Shown: one piece after another, positions 25,401 through 36,141 of the stretch
How positions within the stretch are numbered: position 1 is the stretch's first letter
How the letters are laid out: the number at the start of each line of letters is the position of its first letter
Assembly: GCA_003864495.1 (NCBI GenBank)
Contig: ML133415.1
Coordinates: 88,780-152,779, forward strand
Length of the DNA stretch: 64,000 bases
Origin: Nemopilema nomurai
Lineage: Eukaryota; Cnidaria; Scyphozoa; Rhizostomeae; Rhizostomatidae
Direction of reading: 5' to 3'
Notes under the pieces: generated by a model
What the model was told of the DNA's origin: nothing
Seen by the model: only the letters and a program-made list of their open reading frames with translations
Database searches by the model: none
Program-made: the position numbers and the translations under genes

Positions 25401-28400
25401 CGGAGCCAGACCGGGAGGGAGAGAGACGACCTAGGTTCAACCCACTTCTCGAGTGGTGAGCCCAGTTCTAAACCAGGGGTGAGCCCAAGTTGGGTCGCTT
25501 TACACGGCAAAAACGAAACTTGGGTTGGGGTCAACGAGGCTTCAACCTAGATTAAAAAGTGTCTTGTAAATAGCGTAGCAGATTTAGCTTGAGATCTTAA
25601 GGTTCTGTTTCGTAAAAGTTGTTGATCGCATTGTGACATGGTCTGTTGCAAGGTGATTCATGTTCTTTTCAGGTGATTCAACTTCCAAGCGATTTATCAT
25701 GGATTGCACTTTTACTTTCAGCATTATGGGTTCGTTTGCTAACTATTTGGCCATTTGATCGGCAATTTTTAAAAGTACCTCCCCACAACCGTTTGAACAA
25801 TTTTCTGACGGTTAATGTAATTAAAAATCCACAACTTTTTATTTAAATTGAAGGTCGTTCAAAACCCTATCCCCAACCAAAATGTAAAACTTATAAAACG
25901 TAATATTTAAAACGTAAAACTTGTAAAACGTAATATTTTTCTCCCTGCGACTGTAATCATGTGTCACCAGTTGTTTATAGATAACAGGAGAAGCTACATT
26001 ATGAGTGTTCAAGCAATTTGACTGCCATTACAAAGTCGATTTCTGTTTTGGTGACTGAAATATTTTACTTATCCATGAACGTCTAAAGCCCCGGTCAAAC
26101 GCATCCACAATTCACCCAACATTTCATTTTCTAGGCATGCGAAAATTACCAACCTGCTTGTTATTTTCGACCCTGTTTGTTGTTACCTCTGTTAAAGGGG
26201 CAACGAAATTCAAAGTGTAGTTGACGGTGCCATGGGCATACCCCAACTGTGGCATTTATACTACTATAACAATAATCATGGACAATTTTTTGTGAAAATA
26301 ATTTAGATACTTGCAAATAAAACAGTACTTTAACGGATGGATTAGCTAGCAGCCTAGTAACCTGTGAAAACCATGGTGGGTCGTCCTATGCTGCTAAACT
26401 TGATTCCTAGCCCCAACCCCCCCCCCCCCCCTGGTTCAATTTCGTAGGCCGCCATTCTGTTTACATATACACCCAAAAAGAGAAAGGGAAATACACTCCA
26501 AATAAAATAGCGACAAGCCTTTATAGATGATAAAAACTGGCATCTTTGCAATTTTTTGTCGGTGCATGCTTTCCAGGTACGTACCTGTGGTTTGTGATTA
26601 GAGATGAGGGGCGGGCCCATATCATTTTCTCCCGGCCAAAGCGCCCCTGTAACGAAGAATCGACGTTGATGCAATAATGCATACAACATTATTATAAACG
26701 TCTAAAATTTGAACCCAGAATATGATATCTATTTCGAAACGAATTATCTCAAGCCTACTTCTTTCTTTAAACTTACACAATATAATCCCCCTTGGTGTTC
26801 ACAATTCCCATTCCTGCATTGAAACACTTTTTTGCCTCCATAAAATTACTTTCAAAAACTACACAGTTTTTTCGTTTAAGTCATCTTTCCGCAATCGGCC
26901 AAAGGTATGGGTATGTTTCTCATTGCCATAGCAAAATTAGTTTCCAACGTTGATTAGGTTTATCTCATCAGTCTTTTTTTGTGTATTGAAGGAATCATGC
27001 AGTTATCTTGTCGTCATTGATGAACGAACAAAGTTTTTAACCCTCCTTTGATCTGATGTTGACCATTCACTCTTGCTAAAGACATACTTAGAACATTTTA
27101 CTCGCAAAACAGACAGCCTCATTGACAGTTAGTTGTTCATGACAAGAGCTTGGCCTTCTTGCATTATGACTTTCTAAAAATGTATGGAAAGTTCAATGAA
27201 TATTTCGCCAACAACGCCTAGATTTAGTTTATTTTACTTAGCTATCACAATATCTGGCGTAGCAAGTCCACACAATTTCTTTTCGAAAACGGCCCCCTGG
27301 CTCCGGCCGCCCTGCAATCCATAGGAAAATGAACAGCAAATGATCGAGTTTCGATGCAACGATGCGGAAGGCATCCTCAGTGATGTGTCATATTACCGAG
27401 GACGGTGTTGTTGTTGTCTCGGGGACGGGGAGCCGCGGAACTGGGAAACGTAAGAAGATTTTTAATTGGATACAGCCCCCCGTTGCGGTAAATTGTTCCA
27501 AACTATATACCATATTGATTGCCTAACCAAGAGCTATCGATTGGTATATAGTAATAATATATATGATGTATGGTTGCTGAGAGGTGCGAAAGTGCAATAG
27601 CGCCGTTACAATCAGGTTGATAATGAAAGTCCGCTGATTGTTTATTAATTGCTGTGAACTGAAAATGATTTTATCCTTACGTAGCCAAGAAATATTCCTG
27701 ACAAATGGGAGCACGACATGTTTGAAAGCGGTGGTGGCCAAGCCAAACGAACTTCATTTGGTAGTGGTGGCCTTTCAACTGGAAGCAAGCTTCACATTTC
27801 CAATTTAGATTTTGGTGTCACAGAATCAGACATTCAGGTATTTCATTCATGATGAAATTATTGCTTGTAATTCTTTTTTTTGACAAGCACTGCCATCCTT
27901 TAACATAAGGTAACAATTTTACAATCCTTTTAAACTTTTTATTTCAATGTGAATTCAGGTTTTGAATGCATAGTTTTTAGGTTAACATATTTGTTTTGCA
28001 GGAATTATTTCAAGAATTTGGAACAATAAAGTCAGCAACATTAAATTATGATTCATCTGGAAAATCCCATGGCACTGCTGATATTGTCTATGTGAGGCGT
28101 GAAGATGCCCAAAAAGCTTTCAAAACATACAATGGAGTTCCACTTGATGGTTTGTGAAAGTTACCAATCTTTCTAATTGCTGATTTTTAATAAAATTCTA
28201 CTAGTTTCAGGCCTGGCCGTTTGTATTTTTGCAGGTAAGCTGTCAATCACTTGCCCAATTTGCTCAGGCGAGCTAAATCAAGAACATGTATGATTTAATC
28301 AAAATTATGTAAAGGTCTCAAAATGAACTATAACGCTATAAATCAAGGCAAAAGAATTTTTATAGATCCAAAAAAAGTTTTGGTCTTGTTCACAGTATTA

Positions 28401-31064
28401 CATGCATCATATAAATTATGTTCAAAATATCAATAATTTCAGACTACGTAAAAATTCACTGTCATTGGACTCGCTGTCTGTCTCAGATGGGTCTGAACCT
28501 TCAAAGTTTGTATCTTCAAATTGCCTGCCTTTCTCAAGGCACATCTTTTTACTGGATCTCCTTCGATTCCTGCTATTGATAATTTTGATTTTCATCTCTT
28601 CCCAAGATAAATGTTGACAGAATGTGCGAAGATGTCTTCCTTTTTCTGTTCACACTTTGTCATTCCTTTAACTATCATTAGATTCTCCAAAGTTTGTGAC
28701 TCATGCACAGCTAATGATTATTAAGTAAAAGGGTCCCAACACTAAACGCCCTTTCAATGGCAGAATTTGATCCTGCAATGGCTATTAACAACTCTATAAC
28801 AAGGCACAAATTGGGAAACTGAAGCCTCTTAAAACTCATATCTTGCTGCCAAAGAACTTTTCCCTCTGTAAAAATCCCATCAGTTGTTGTTGGGCAAGAA
28901 GCTTGAATCTCTCTATTCAGCAAAAACATGTTCTTTAAGCTCAAAAGCTTCCAACAGCAAATCTACCAAGAATTATTTTGAGGCTCTCCACACCATAGTT
29001 TACATCATCACTTTTAAAAAAATGTAAACCAATTGGTACTCGTTGTGTTCAGGTTTCTTAGAGCAGGTTAAAGGGCAAATGTATGCAAATCCAAGGGGAG
29101 CTATTTTTTCTTCATGATCATTTCAGGAGAGCAATTTGCAGCTCCTCTCAAATGGCAAGGGAGCTGTCGCTCGCCTCAAACGGCCAGGCCTGCTAGTTTG
29201 CCTATTTGACATATATGTATATTTAAAAATAGGCAAGTAACAAGCTAGGAGTTAGAGACCATGAGAATAATCTTGCCCATGTTCTTTTCGAAGCAAAGGT
29301 CATGTGAGCTTTTGTGAAAGCAGTGCCTGTGTTGGAAATAATATTTTCATTTTTGGGAAAGAACAGTTTTCACCATGGAATGGTTATATGCAAGAGCAAC
29401 ATTTCTGCTTTTGTTTCTTTTATTATTTACACTAGAATGGTCTATATTCTGTGAAAATTTAGGCAAACCAAGTATTTGAATCTGTGTACCTGATAAAATG
29501 TGTTTTGAGGCAACTCAGATTTCTGTCTGTATATGTTTGTTGATTTGATGTCTTTTTGATGCAGGACGGCCAATGAAGATTGAGGTGATAACTTCAGGTT
29601 TATCTGCAGCCAGTCCAGCGTCAAATAACCAGGGAAGGTAAATAAGCATGTCTTGCCACACAAGAGTGAGACAAAATATTATTCTTATTTTTGTACCAAG
29701 CTTTAAATGGTTTCAACAGAGCTGCCTCCCAGCCAGTTCTGGCCATAGTGCCTTCACTGAGATTTGACAGCACGTTTCGGAATGTTTTCATTTGGTGGAC
29801 TCCGTTAGCTGAAGAAAGGTGCATATGCATGCATGGAAAACTCCCATTGTGAGTGTGAAGAATTTGACTCATAAACAACAGGTCATAAGCAACACCAACA
29901 GCAACAACTGCACTTTGCAGCAGTTACAGTGCTGCTTTGGGGAAACCAAAGTGATCTTCGTGCCTGTGTCGTTTGGAATTGGCAGCAATGAAGGTTTTTA
30001 TGTGAAATTATATTTCCTGCCTTGATAGAAAGCATATTGGTAAGGAAATTGAAATTTTCTATTCACTGACTTTTATGTAGTTATGATGCACAAATTGATT
30101 CTTGAGATATTTCCAATTCACGCATTTTTGTAAAGAGTGCTTCCCCTACAAGATGTCATTTTGCATTTTGGAATACATATTTCTTGTGATCACTGTTTTT
30201 TGGCTAGTGAATACAAAAACGCCAGACATTTTGAGTCAGTCTCTTTGGCAATTTTGATGTGATTTAAATCATATAAACAACATGTTTTAAATTGCATCAG
30301 CAGACTTCCTTGAATAAAATTGCATTCTGCTGTTAATTTGTTTGATGACAAACTGGCGTAAAAGAATGGTCATTTGGGATTGGGTCAGCAACATTGTCAC
30401 TCAGAATGCAGAAATGTATCATCAAGTGAATGTGCATTCATAAGATTCCAGTAGCTGTTCTGGATGACCATTCAGATATCTGGTATTTGTCATTCTAATT
30501 TATCAAAGCTTCCGTGCTGGGTATCAACGAGATAGAAGAGGTGGAGGTGGAGGCAGAGGTTTTGGAGGTGGAAGAGGCGGATTCACCAGCCGTGGTGGTG
30601 GGAGAGGTAGAGGTGGAGGAGGCAGGGGTGGTCGTGGCAATAGAAGAGGCCGTGGAGGGAAGCCATTGTCAAAAGATGACCTTGATGCCGACCTTGATGC
30701 ATACAAAGTCAAGGTATATGAGCCTTTTCTTTTGTACACTCATAGTTTAACCTCATGCAACTTTGGTAATCTTTTGGTTTTTAAAGTTTGAATCAGGAAC
30801 CTGTTGCTTATAATTCTTGTGTGGGTTGCATATAATGTCAGTTTTCGTCTTTTTTAAGTGCTTGTGAAGACAGCATAATAGTGATTCTTTTCAATTTTTT
30901 ATGATATCGCTGCAAAATTTATTTAGTATATACTGCTTGAATTTGTTTAAGATTTTTCTTCTTGATTCATGTTCTCATATTGTTTCATTTTCATTTGTTT
31001 GATAATATTAGAAACCATATTGAATCTTTCCTTTCAGGTTGATGATGATATTGATATGGAATAG
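22406..31064 (+). CDS. ALYREF: ALYREF/THOC4 mRNA export adaptor
   Basis: Six exons: 22406-22585, 27685-27837, 28002-28149, 29565-29637, 30509-30713 and 31038-31064 (TAG), giving about 261 residues, close to the human protein. Order: N-terminal UAP56-binding motif ([14 protein letters not shown]), Arg/Gly-rich region ending PYSR, the conserved linker PDKWEHDMF, one RRM ([20 protein letters not shown] ... [12 protein letters not shown] ... [15 protein letters not shown]), a second RGG-rich region, and a C-terminal UAP56-binding motif ([16 protein letters not shown]) ending DIDME. ALYREF is the TREX adaptor: UAP56/DDX39B loads it on spliced mRNA and it passes the mRNA to NXF1/TAP. Every junction is GT-AG and in phase, with no frameshift. 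Intron 1 (5.1 kb) is mostly a transposon with long inverted arms; intron 3 carries a hAT remnant. Confidence 0.96.
22888..23273 (+). repeat. Left inverted arm of the intron-1 transposon
   Basis: 386 bp pairing with 27261-27604. It contains an extra stretch of about 42 bases (after CATCACTGAG, near 23115-23156) that is absent from the right arm; otherwise the arms differ at very few positions. Confidence 0.9.
23700..24855 (+). pseudogene. Broken hAT/ZMYM1-like transposase inside the intron-1 element
   Basis: Discontinuous frames on the + strand. [18 protein letters not shown] near 23795 resembles the conserved motif around SGxxxGVQAxI of DUF4371/hAT-type transposases. [20 protein letters not shown] then [12 protein letters not shown] (24013-24110) and a following Arg/Asp-rich helix match the family's helical insertion pattern. 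[11 protein letters not shown] near 24230 resembles the RRVPxRxDDY linker. The last readable block is 24629-24853. Stops and frame changes separate the pieces. Assignment rests on remembered family motifs, not alignment. Confidence 0.5.
27261..27604 (-). repeat. Right inverted arm of the intron-1 transposon
   Basis: 344 bp reverse complement of the left arm, lacking the 42-base insertion. It ends AATAGCGCC just before the right copy of the target duplication. ALYREF exon 2 begins only 81 bases downstream. Confidence 0.9.
28208..29192 (-). mobile_element. hAT transposon remnant, 985 bp, in ALYREF intron 3
   Basis: Terminal inverted repeats CAGGCCTGGCCGTTTG (28208-) and CAAACGGCCAGGCCTG (-29192) are perfect 16-mers. 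Both ends adjoin CTAGTTT (28201-28207 and 29193-29199), a 7 bp match fitting the hAT 8 bp target duplication. The element is internally deleted, keeping only the 3' part of a transposase on the minus strand. Confidence 0.92.
28580..28944 (-). pseudogene. hAT transposase C-terminal dimerisation region, broken
   Basis: Minus-strand frame 28944-28711 reads [18 protein letters not shown] then [16 protein letters not shown]. This is the hAT C-terminal signature, where Ser/Ala-x-x-ER-x-FS lies in the dimerisation helix. After a stop and frame change, [20 protein letters not shown] continues the typical tail (IKxNDxxWxxxExxxIxxxA). It resembles the ZBED/KIAA1586-like hAT branch. Not functional. Confidence 0.8.
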
Positions 31065-31231
31065 ATGGCAATCAATCAATGGGTGAAAGAACTTGACAGA
31101 TTAAGATCTGTTATTAAGATGTATGCACAATCAAAAGAGAGGCAGACATCATCATAGACATGAGCTGGAAACTGAAAAACACAGAGATCTGAAAGAACAA
31201 AAAGTATGAATTGTTTACAAAGACACTGCTG

Positions 31232-31237
31232 AATAAA
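31232..31237 (+). promoter_or_regulatory. ALYREF poly(A) signal
   Basis: AATAAA 168 bases after the ALYREF stop codon, followed by T-rich sequence. It is the first canonical signal in the 3' flank. Confidence 0.7.
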
Positions 31238-33402
31238 ATGTTTTGCAATTCACTTTTGGTAAATGTATCATTCACTTAATGGTTTTGAGCTGCAATGCTA
31301 ACAGGATCACCTGTTCAATTTCACTTATCTGATAATGTTTCATGTAGCATTGAGCATGTCAATAATATTTTGTAATCTCCATTAGTGTTGGCAACACTTT
31401 ATGAGCATTCAACTTTTTAACTAGCGCTCATCTTTTGGTGTATATTATATGATACCTTAAAGTACTGTTGGGTTCCTTTCACTTCTTCCAGTTTCTCTGT
31501 CTCTGTTGAGTGAATCCAATTGTTCTTGTCTTTATCATAATATTAGTTAGTATTCTTTAAATATATATATATATCATTTTATTGGTATTATTGTAGACTT
31601 CTGTTTAACACAAAGCACTATGCTTTGCTAGCTATGTTTTGAAATTAAACCTGTATGCTTTGTTTTTTATGTCAAATGGAAAAAACTGTTTGTTCTCTAC
31701 TTTTGGTGTATCTGGCTCTTCATTCATATGTTGATTTTTCTTGAGAGTTCTCATTCAGTTTTGTTTTTGCTATTGAAAAGAAATTCTTACCTTAAATGGA
31801 AAAAAACTTAAGGGAATCAGTTGATTAGTGGAGCAGGACCAATGTTTTGAAGGGCAATTTCACCAAGTATCAGGATTTGAAAAAAACTCTTGTGAGTGAT
31901 TTTTGAGACTAAGAGAAGATGAATCAGGAATAAATATATGCCAACAAGCAATGGAAGTAGGCTTGGCTTCAAAGTGGCCACTCATTGCATTGCTTATTAT
32001 TCTCATAGTTTCAGTTACAGGGTAAATAAAAAGGGGCATATGTATGATCCAACTTTTTGTCAAGGTTCTGTTTGGTGCTACCGAGATTTAGATAGTTGAC
32101 CGAGGTGAACACACTTGATACGTGAGGTCCCTGAAACTGCTTTGATTCCTTCTCCTCTAATCATTAAAACTCTCGACCGAATGTTCCATAGTCAGGGTTC
32201 TGAAGCCAAGTTATCCTAAATTGATCTTAATTAAGTTTATAAAATGTTTCCTCCGCGTAGCCGCAAATATTCCTCCGCTGGGCTTTATATGTGAGTTTTA
32301 TCACCAAGGTTTAATATAAAACTTGAAACAATCAACCGGACTAAACTTGACGCAACCGTAGACTGAACTGAAAGAACAGAACTTTCGCAACCCCATCAGT
32401 CGCAACGTGCGAAGCCTCAGAATTGGATCGCTGCAGCATTTGCTGTGTCATGATAGCAATTTTGTAGCACTGATAATTTTAGCAGCAAAGGTATCTCGAA
32501 TGCATCGCAATTTAGTTATAATGCCTGAAACGGGGGGCTTGCCGACTGGGGTACTGCAGGATGACAGTGCATCCGTTGCTAGCTCCTTGCGAATTTCGAT
32601 ATCTTGAAGTTCTTGTCCTGAAGTGAATTACCTAAAAGCAGCAGTTTGGTGAGTTTTGATTTTTTTTCCAGTTTTTAGCGAAATGCCACGAAGCCAAGGT
32701 GACTCAAAGTAGACATGGCACTTAACAGGACCAAACCGCTTGGCCCACTTGAAATTGGCCATTTTTTCCTTAAACAAGTAATGTTGACAGTTTCAAGCTG
32801 GATACGCTTTTGTGTGTCCCGTTAACAAATTAGCTTAGTTTTAGAACAAATAATATGCGCCCTGTAAACTAACATTTGGTGAGACCAATCTTCCTTTCTT
32901 TAGGGCCAAAGAAATTTCCGTAAATATATCTACCAGTTAATGTTGGTTTCCTATAGACAGTAGTGATGCAAACAGAGTCCTCATTTCAACAAAAACATCC
33001 ATGAAATCTATGGATTCAGTTCAGGTTTTTGTCGTCGACCTAGGAGATGGTCTTCATTACGATGAAAAATCCCATTTTGTGCAGACAGAAAGAATTCGCC
33101 CTTTCACATTGACTGTTCTAACAGGCGTGCAGCGACTCACAACTGGCTATTGATTTCGTCAGCGTTAGGTCATTTTTTGCATGCTTTGAGGTGGGTCGGA
33201 CGAAAAGAGAACTGACGTATGCAAAGTTGCCGCTGTTCCTTGATATCGCGATAAATTCTTCTTAATAAGCAGGTAAATATATCGCGGTTCTGTTGTCAAG
33301 ATGCGTACGAGCAAGGACAGATTGACATGATACTCAAACATATACATTTAAAAAGGTTGACAATAAGCATATGTAAATTATAAAGTTATCAGTGTAAGTC
33401 CG
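31238..33402. other. Convergent intergenic region between ALYREF and RNPS1
   Basis: No coding region recognised. A short (AT)n tract lies at about 31558-31573. The genes on either side are transcribed toward each other. Confidence 0.5.
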
Positions 33403-33408
33403 TTTATT
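33403..33408 (-). promoter_or_regulatory. RNPS1 poly(A) signal
   Basis: TTTATT on the + strand is AATAAA on the minus strand, 30 bases past the RNPS1 stop codon. Confidence 0.65.
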
Positions 33409-33437
33409 TCTCAAGTGTTGAGTAGCACCCCGTCTTC

Positions 33438-36141
33438 TCACGAGCTAGTGCTCGACCTGCTGAATCGCCGTCTCCTTGAAACCGAGGCCGACCTCGATCG
33501 CGGCCTTCCCACTCTTCTTGCCGGTGACCTCGATCGCGAGCTCTCAGTCGAGACTGAGCCACGCCTGCGACGGAAGTTGCCTCGTACAGGTGATCTTCGT
33601 CTTGCCGGGGGGCTTCGCGACCGTCTTGGTGACCTCCGCCTGGCGCCTGGGCTTGGCGATCTTCGCCTCGGCGGGGTGCGTGACCGTCGGAAAAAGCCTC
33701 GCTGGGGCTGCCGCGGTCTGGGCGGGGATCGCCTGCGATTTCTCTGATTGAACCGACCTGGGCTGGGCCGCCTTCGATCTTTCATTGGCAACACGAGTTT
33801 TGTTTGCACTTCTTGTCCGTCAATCCATCCACCATCCATGTGTTTTACGGCCTTCTCTGCTTCGGTCGGACCTTCGAACTCGACGTACGCGTAGTTGCGT
33901 AGAACTAAATTGTTCCGATTTACCGGCATCTCCACATGGCGAACTTTCCCGTACATGGAAAAAATCTCCGTTACATGATCTTTGTTTACGTTTCGGGTCA
34001 AGTTCCCAACGTGAATTTTCGTGGCCACGGGGCTGGGGCTGCGCTTTCGGCGCCGAGGAGATGCTGACGCTGATTTGCCACGATCCCTTGACCGCGACCT
34101 ACGCCTCGGCGGCGGCGATGCAGAACTCGAATGATCTGATGCTGAGACAAGGCGCTTCCTTGCTGGCGACTTGGCACGTGCTAACTCGTTGCTGCTGGAA
34201 TCAGGAGATGGTTTTCTAGCCTCCCTTTGGTAGCTCTTGGGCAAATCTTTCCGTGCCTCGGCGGCTATTTCCTCGCCCTTGTCCGGTTTCGCTTTTTCGA
34301 CTGATGAGGCCCGTTCAACCTTGATCACCTGCTTTTCTGGCTCAGGTTCCGGCTTAACAGGCGGCGGTGAAGCCATTACAATGTCTTTTTGTTTATGGAA
34401 AACCTGGGGAGAAACCTCCTTCTCGACAACTTTACTCTTTGAGTCAGCAGCATTGTCAGCTTTTTCCCTTGATCGTTTTTGTGTGGCATCTTTCCCTCTT
34501 CTTCCCTTTGCAGCTTGCTTTTTATTCCTTCGGCCTGCAAAGCCAAATTACAAGTCAAAATCTGTGGGTTTAAATTATTCTGAATACCTTGCCTACTTTT
34601 CTTGAATGAAAAATCAGTCACGCATATATATAATATTTACAATGGCTAGAAAAAACGGAACTAGTTTTTGCATACTTAAAAGTACTTTTTTCGTCTGACA
34701 CTCCTCAAGAGTATGCAAACGTCGGAAGATAACCAACAACTGACCGAATAAATAGCTAGATGCGGATCGAAAACACTAGAGGGTGATAAGCAGAGCGCGT
34801 GATTGGTTATAATTGACCAATCTGCGTTACTTAACACCTAACTTTAGAAGAGCCCAAGGGAAAAGACGAACTCTTTCTGTCTACAAAGAATGGGAAAACT
34901 TTTAAGTACTTTTAAGTATGCGAAAACTAGTTCGCTTTTTCTAGCCATCATTAAGTTTTGTACCACAAAGCACTTGTTCACATATAATATTTATCTAGAT
35001 TTAAAAATTTCTTTTCAATTATGTCTCTTCCAAAAGTGTGAATTTGGATTTCTGTACTTTTGATAGACTAGAAATTAGCAGAACTTTAGTTTGCTGACTA
35101 GCTCTAAACAACATCAAATATTTTATGCTAAATACAGCTTTCAGGCAACCATCCAGAAAATAGCTGGATGAGATTGACTTGGTGAATTCTGGTAGGAATG
35201 GGTTGAAACAAAGACTCCAAAGATACTTTACCTCTTCCTTGGTCTGAGGAACTTGCACTGCTTGAAGTGCTTGAGTCACTACTTTCCGAACTGGATCCTG
35301 ATGAAGCAGAGGAATAGGTTGATGAGCTGGCTGACGAACTCGAGCTGGCTGATCCAGAACTTTCACTTGAACTGAAATGAATTAATGCAACAGTGAGAAA
35401 GGTTATAAAAGGAGAGCCCCTCTTGGATACTTTCTAGGACACTACATGAGCTTGGTCATTCTTCACAAGAACCCTGCATACATAAAGTATCCTAAGGAGA
35501 TCTGTGTTTAAACTCAGAAAGATATAACAGGATTCTGATTGCATAAGTTCCTTCAGAAGATTTCACAAAGGAACCTACAAGATGGCCCAGCAAGGTGTTA
35601 TGAATTCATACAAGTCCTGAGATAGAGCAAAGGAAAGTGGTAGTATTCTTTTTTAAACTTTGCTTTTATCTGTTTCTCGAACATTAAATTAACAATAATT
35701 TTGGAGGAAGAGGAAAGTTAAAAGTATTTCCAGTCAGTTCTACCAATGAAAATGATTGACAATTATTTTCAAATATAATGTGATAAAAAAATTTGAGGTC
35801 TTCTTTAAGCTTCAACATCAACCAAACAAAACCTTTTCCTGATATGTAATATTTATCAGTTGACTTTGTATAAAATCATCTTGCATTGAGAAGAGAAAGT
35901 GAAAGGTTTAGCCAGGTTTCTTTGAAGCAACTTTTTGAAATAATTTCTTGGCAATGCTTTCAGTGCTCACCTTTCAGAAGAGGAGCTGGCTTTTCTACGT
36001 GGCCTCTTATCTTTGTCTCTACCCTTGTCACCAGATGGCTTGCTTTTTCTTCTCGGACTTGGTGAATCATGTGAAACTTTGCGATTCCTGTCTTTCTTTC
36101 TTTGAACCTTATCACGTCCCCTTGATTCCTTTTCCCGTGCC
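33438..36141 (-). CDS. RNPS1: RNPS1, SR-related exon-junction splicing factor (5' end not located)
   Basis: Minus-strand exons 36141-35971, 35371-35232 and 34534-33438 (TGA) join in phase and give about 469 residues. Order: basic Arg/Lys/Glu region, a Ser-rich tract (near-pure Ser with Gly/Ala, 35371-35232), a linker, one RRM (TKIHVGNLTRNVNKDHVTEI ... YGKVRHVEMPVNR ... NYAYVEFEGPTEAEKAVKHM, then DGQEV), and an Arg/Ser/Pro-rich C-terminus. The RRM motifs NLTRNV, YAYVEFE and KHMDGGxIDGQE are specific to RNPS1. RNPS1 joins the ASAP/PSAP complex with SAP18 and acinus or pinin, binds the exon junction complex, and influences splicing and NMD. The protein is longer than human RNPS1 (about 305 residues), mainly between the Ser tract and the RRM. 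The first exon in view begins mid-codon, so at least one upstream exon is missing. The intron 34535-35231 holds hairpin repeat copy C. Confidence 0.92.
34628..34993 (+). repeat. Hairpin repeat family, copy C (most complete)
   Basis: 342 bp unit (34640-34981) flanked by exact 12 bp repeats ATATAATATTTA (34628-34639 and 34982-34993). The left arm starts CAATGGCTAGAAAAAACGG; the right arm (AAGTATGCGAAAACTAGTTC, then GCTTTTTCTAGCCA) is its inverse over about 40 bases. The right arm is followed by an unpaired tail of about 40 bases ending ACAAAGCACTTGTTCAC. It lies in an RNPS1 intron, antisense to that gene. Confidence 0.9.

Larger units (their letters stand above)
22888..27604. mobile_element. 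4.7 kb DNA transposon with 344-386 bp inverted arms, in ALYREF intron 1
   Basis: The two ends are long, nearly identical inverted repeats whose tips read GGCGCTATTGCAC. The element is flanked by GTTAAAAT (22880-22887) and GTTACAAT (27605-27612), an 8 bp target duplication with one difference. An 8 bp duplication fits hAT-like or Merlin/P-type superfamilies. The interior carries fragments of a hAT/ZMYM1-like transposase, which favours hAT-like. It occupies most of ALYREF intron 1 and must be spliced out. Confidence 0.85.

Noticed and set aside
25343..25560. tRNA-derived SINE suspected from GGTTCAACCC boxes
   Set aside because: No A box at proper spacing, no cloverleaf and no tail; only short inverted motifs.
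30514..30750. Long Glu/Val-rich (+) and Pro/Leu-rich (-) ORFs
   Set aside because: They are alternate-frame shadows of the Arg/Gly-rich ALYREF exon 5.
33415..34219. Several plus-strand ORFs
   Set aside because: They are antisense shadows of the RNPS1 RS-rich exon, whose codon bias keeps other frames open.
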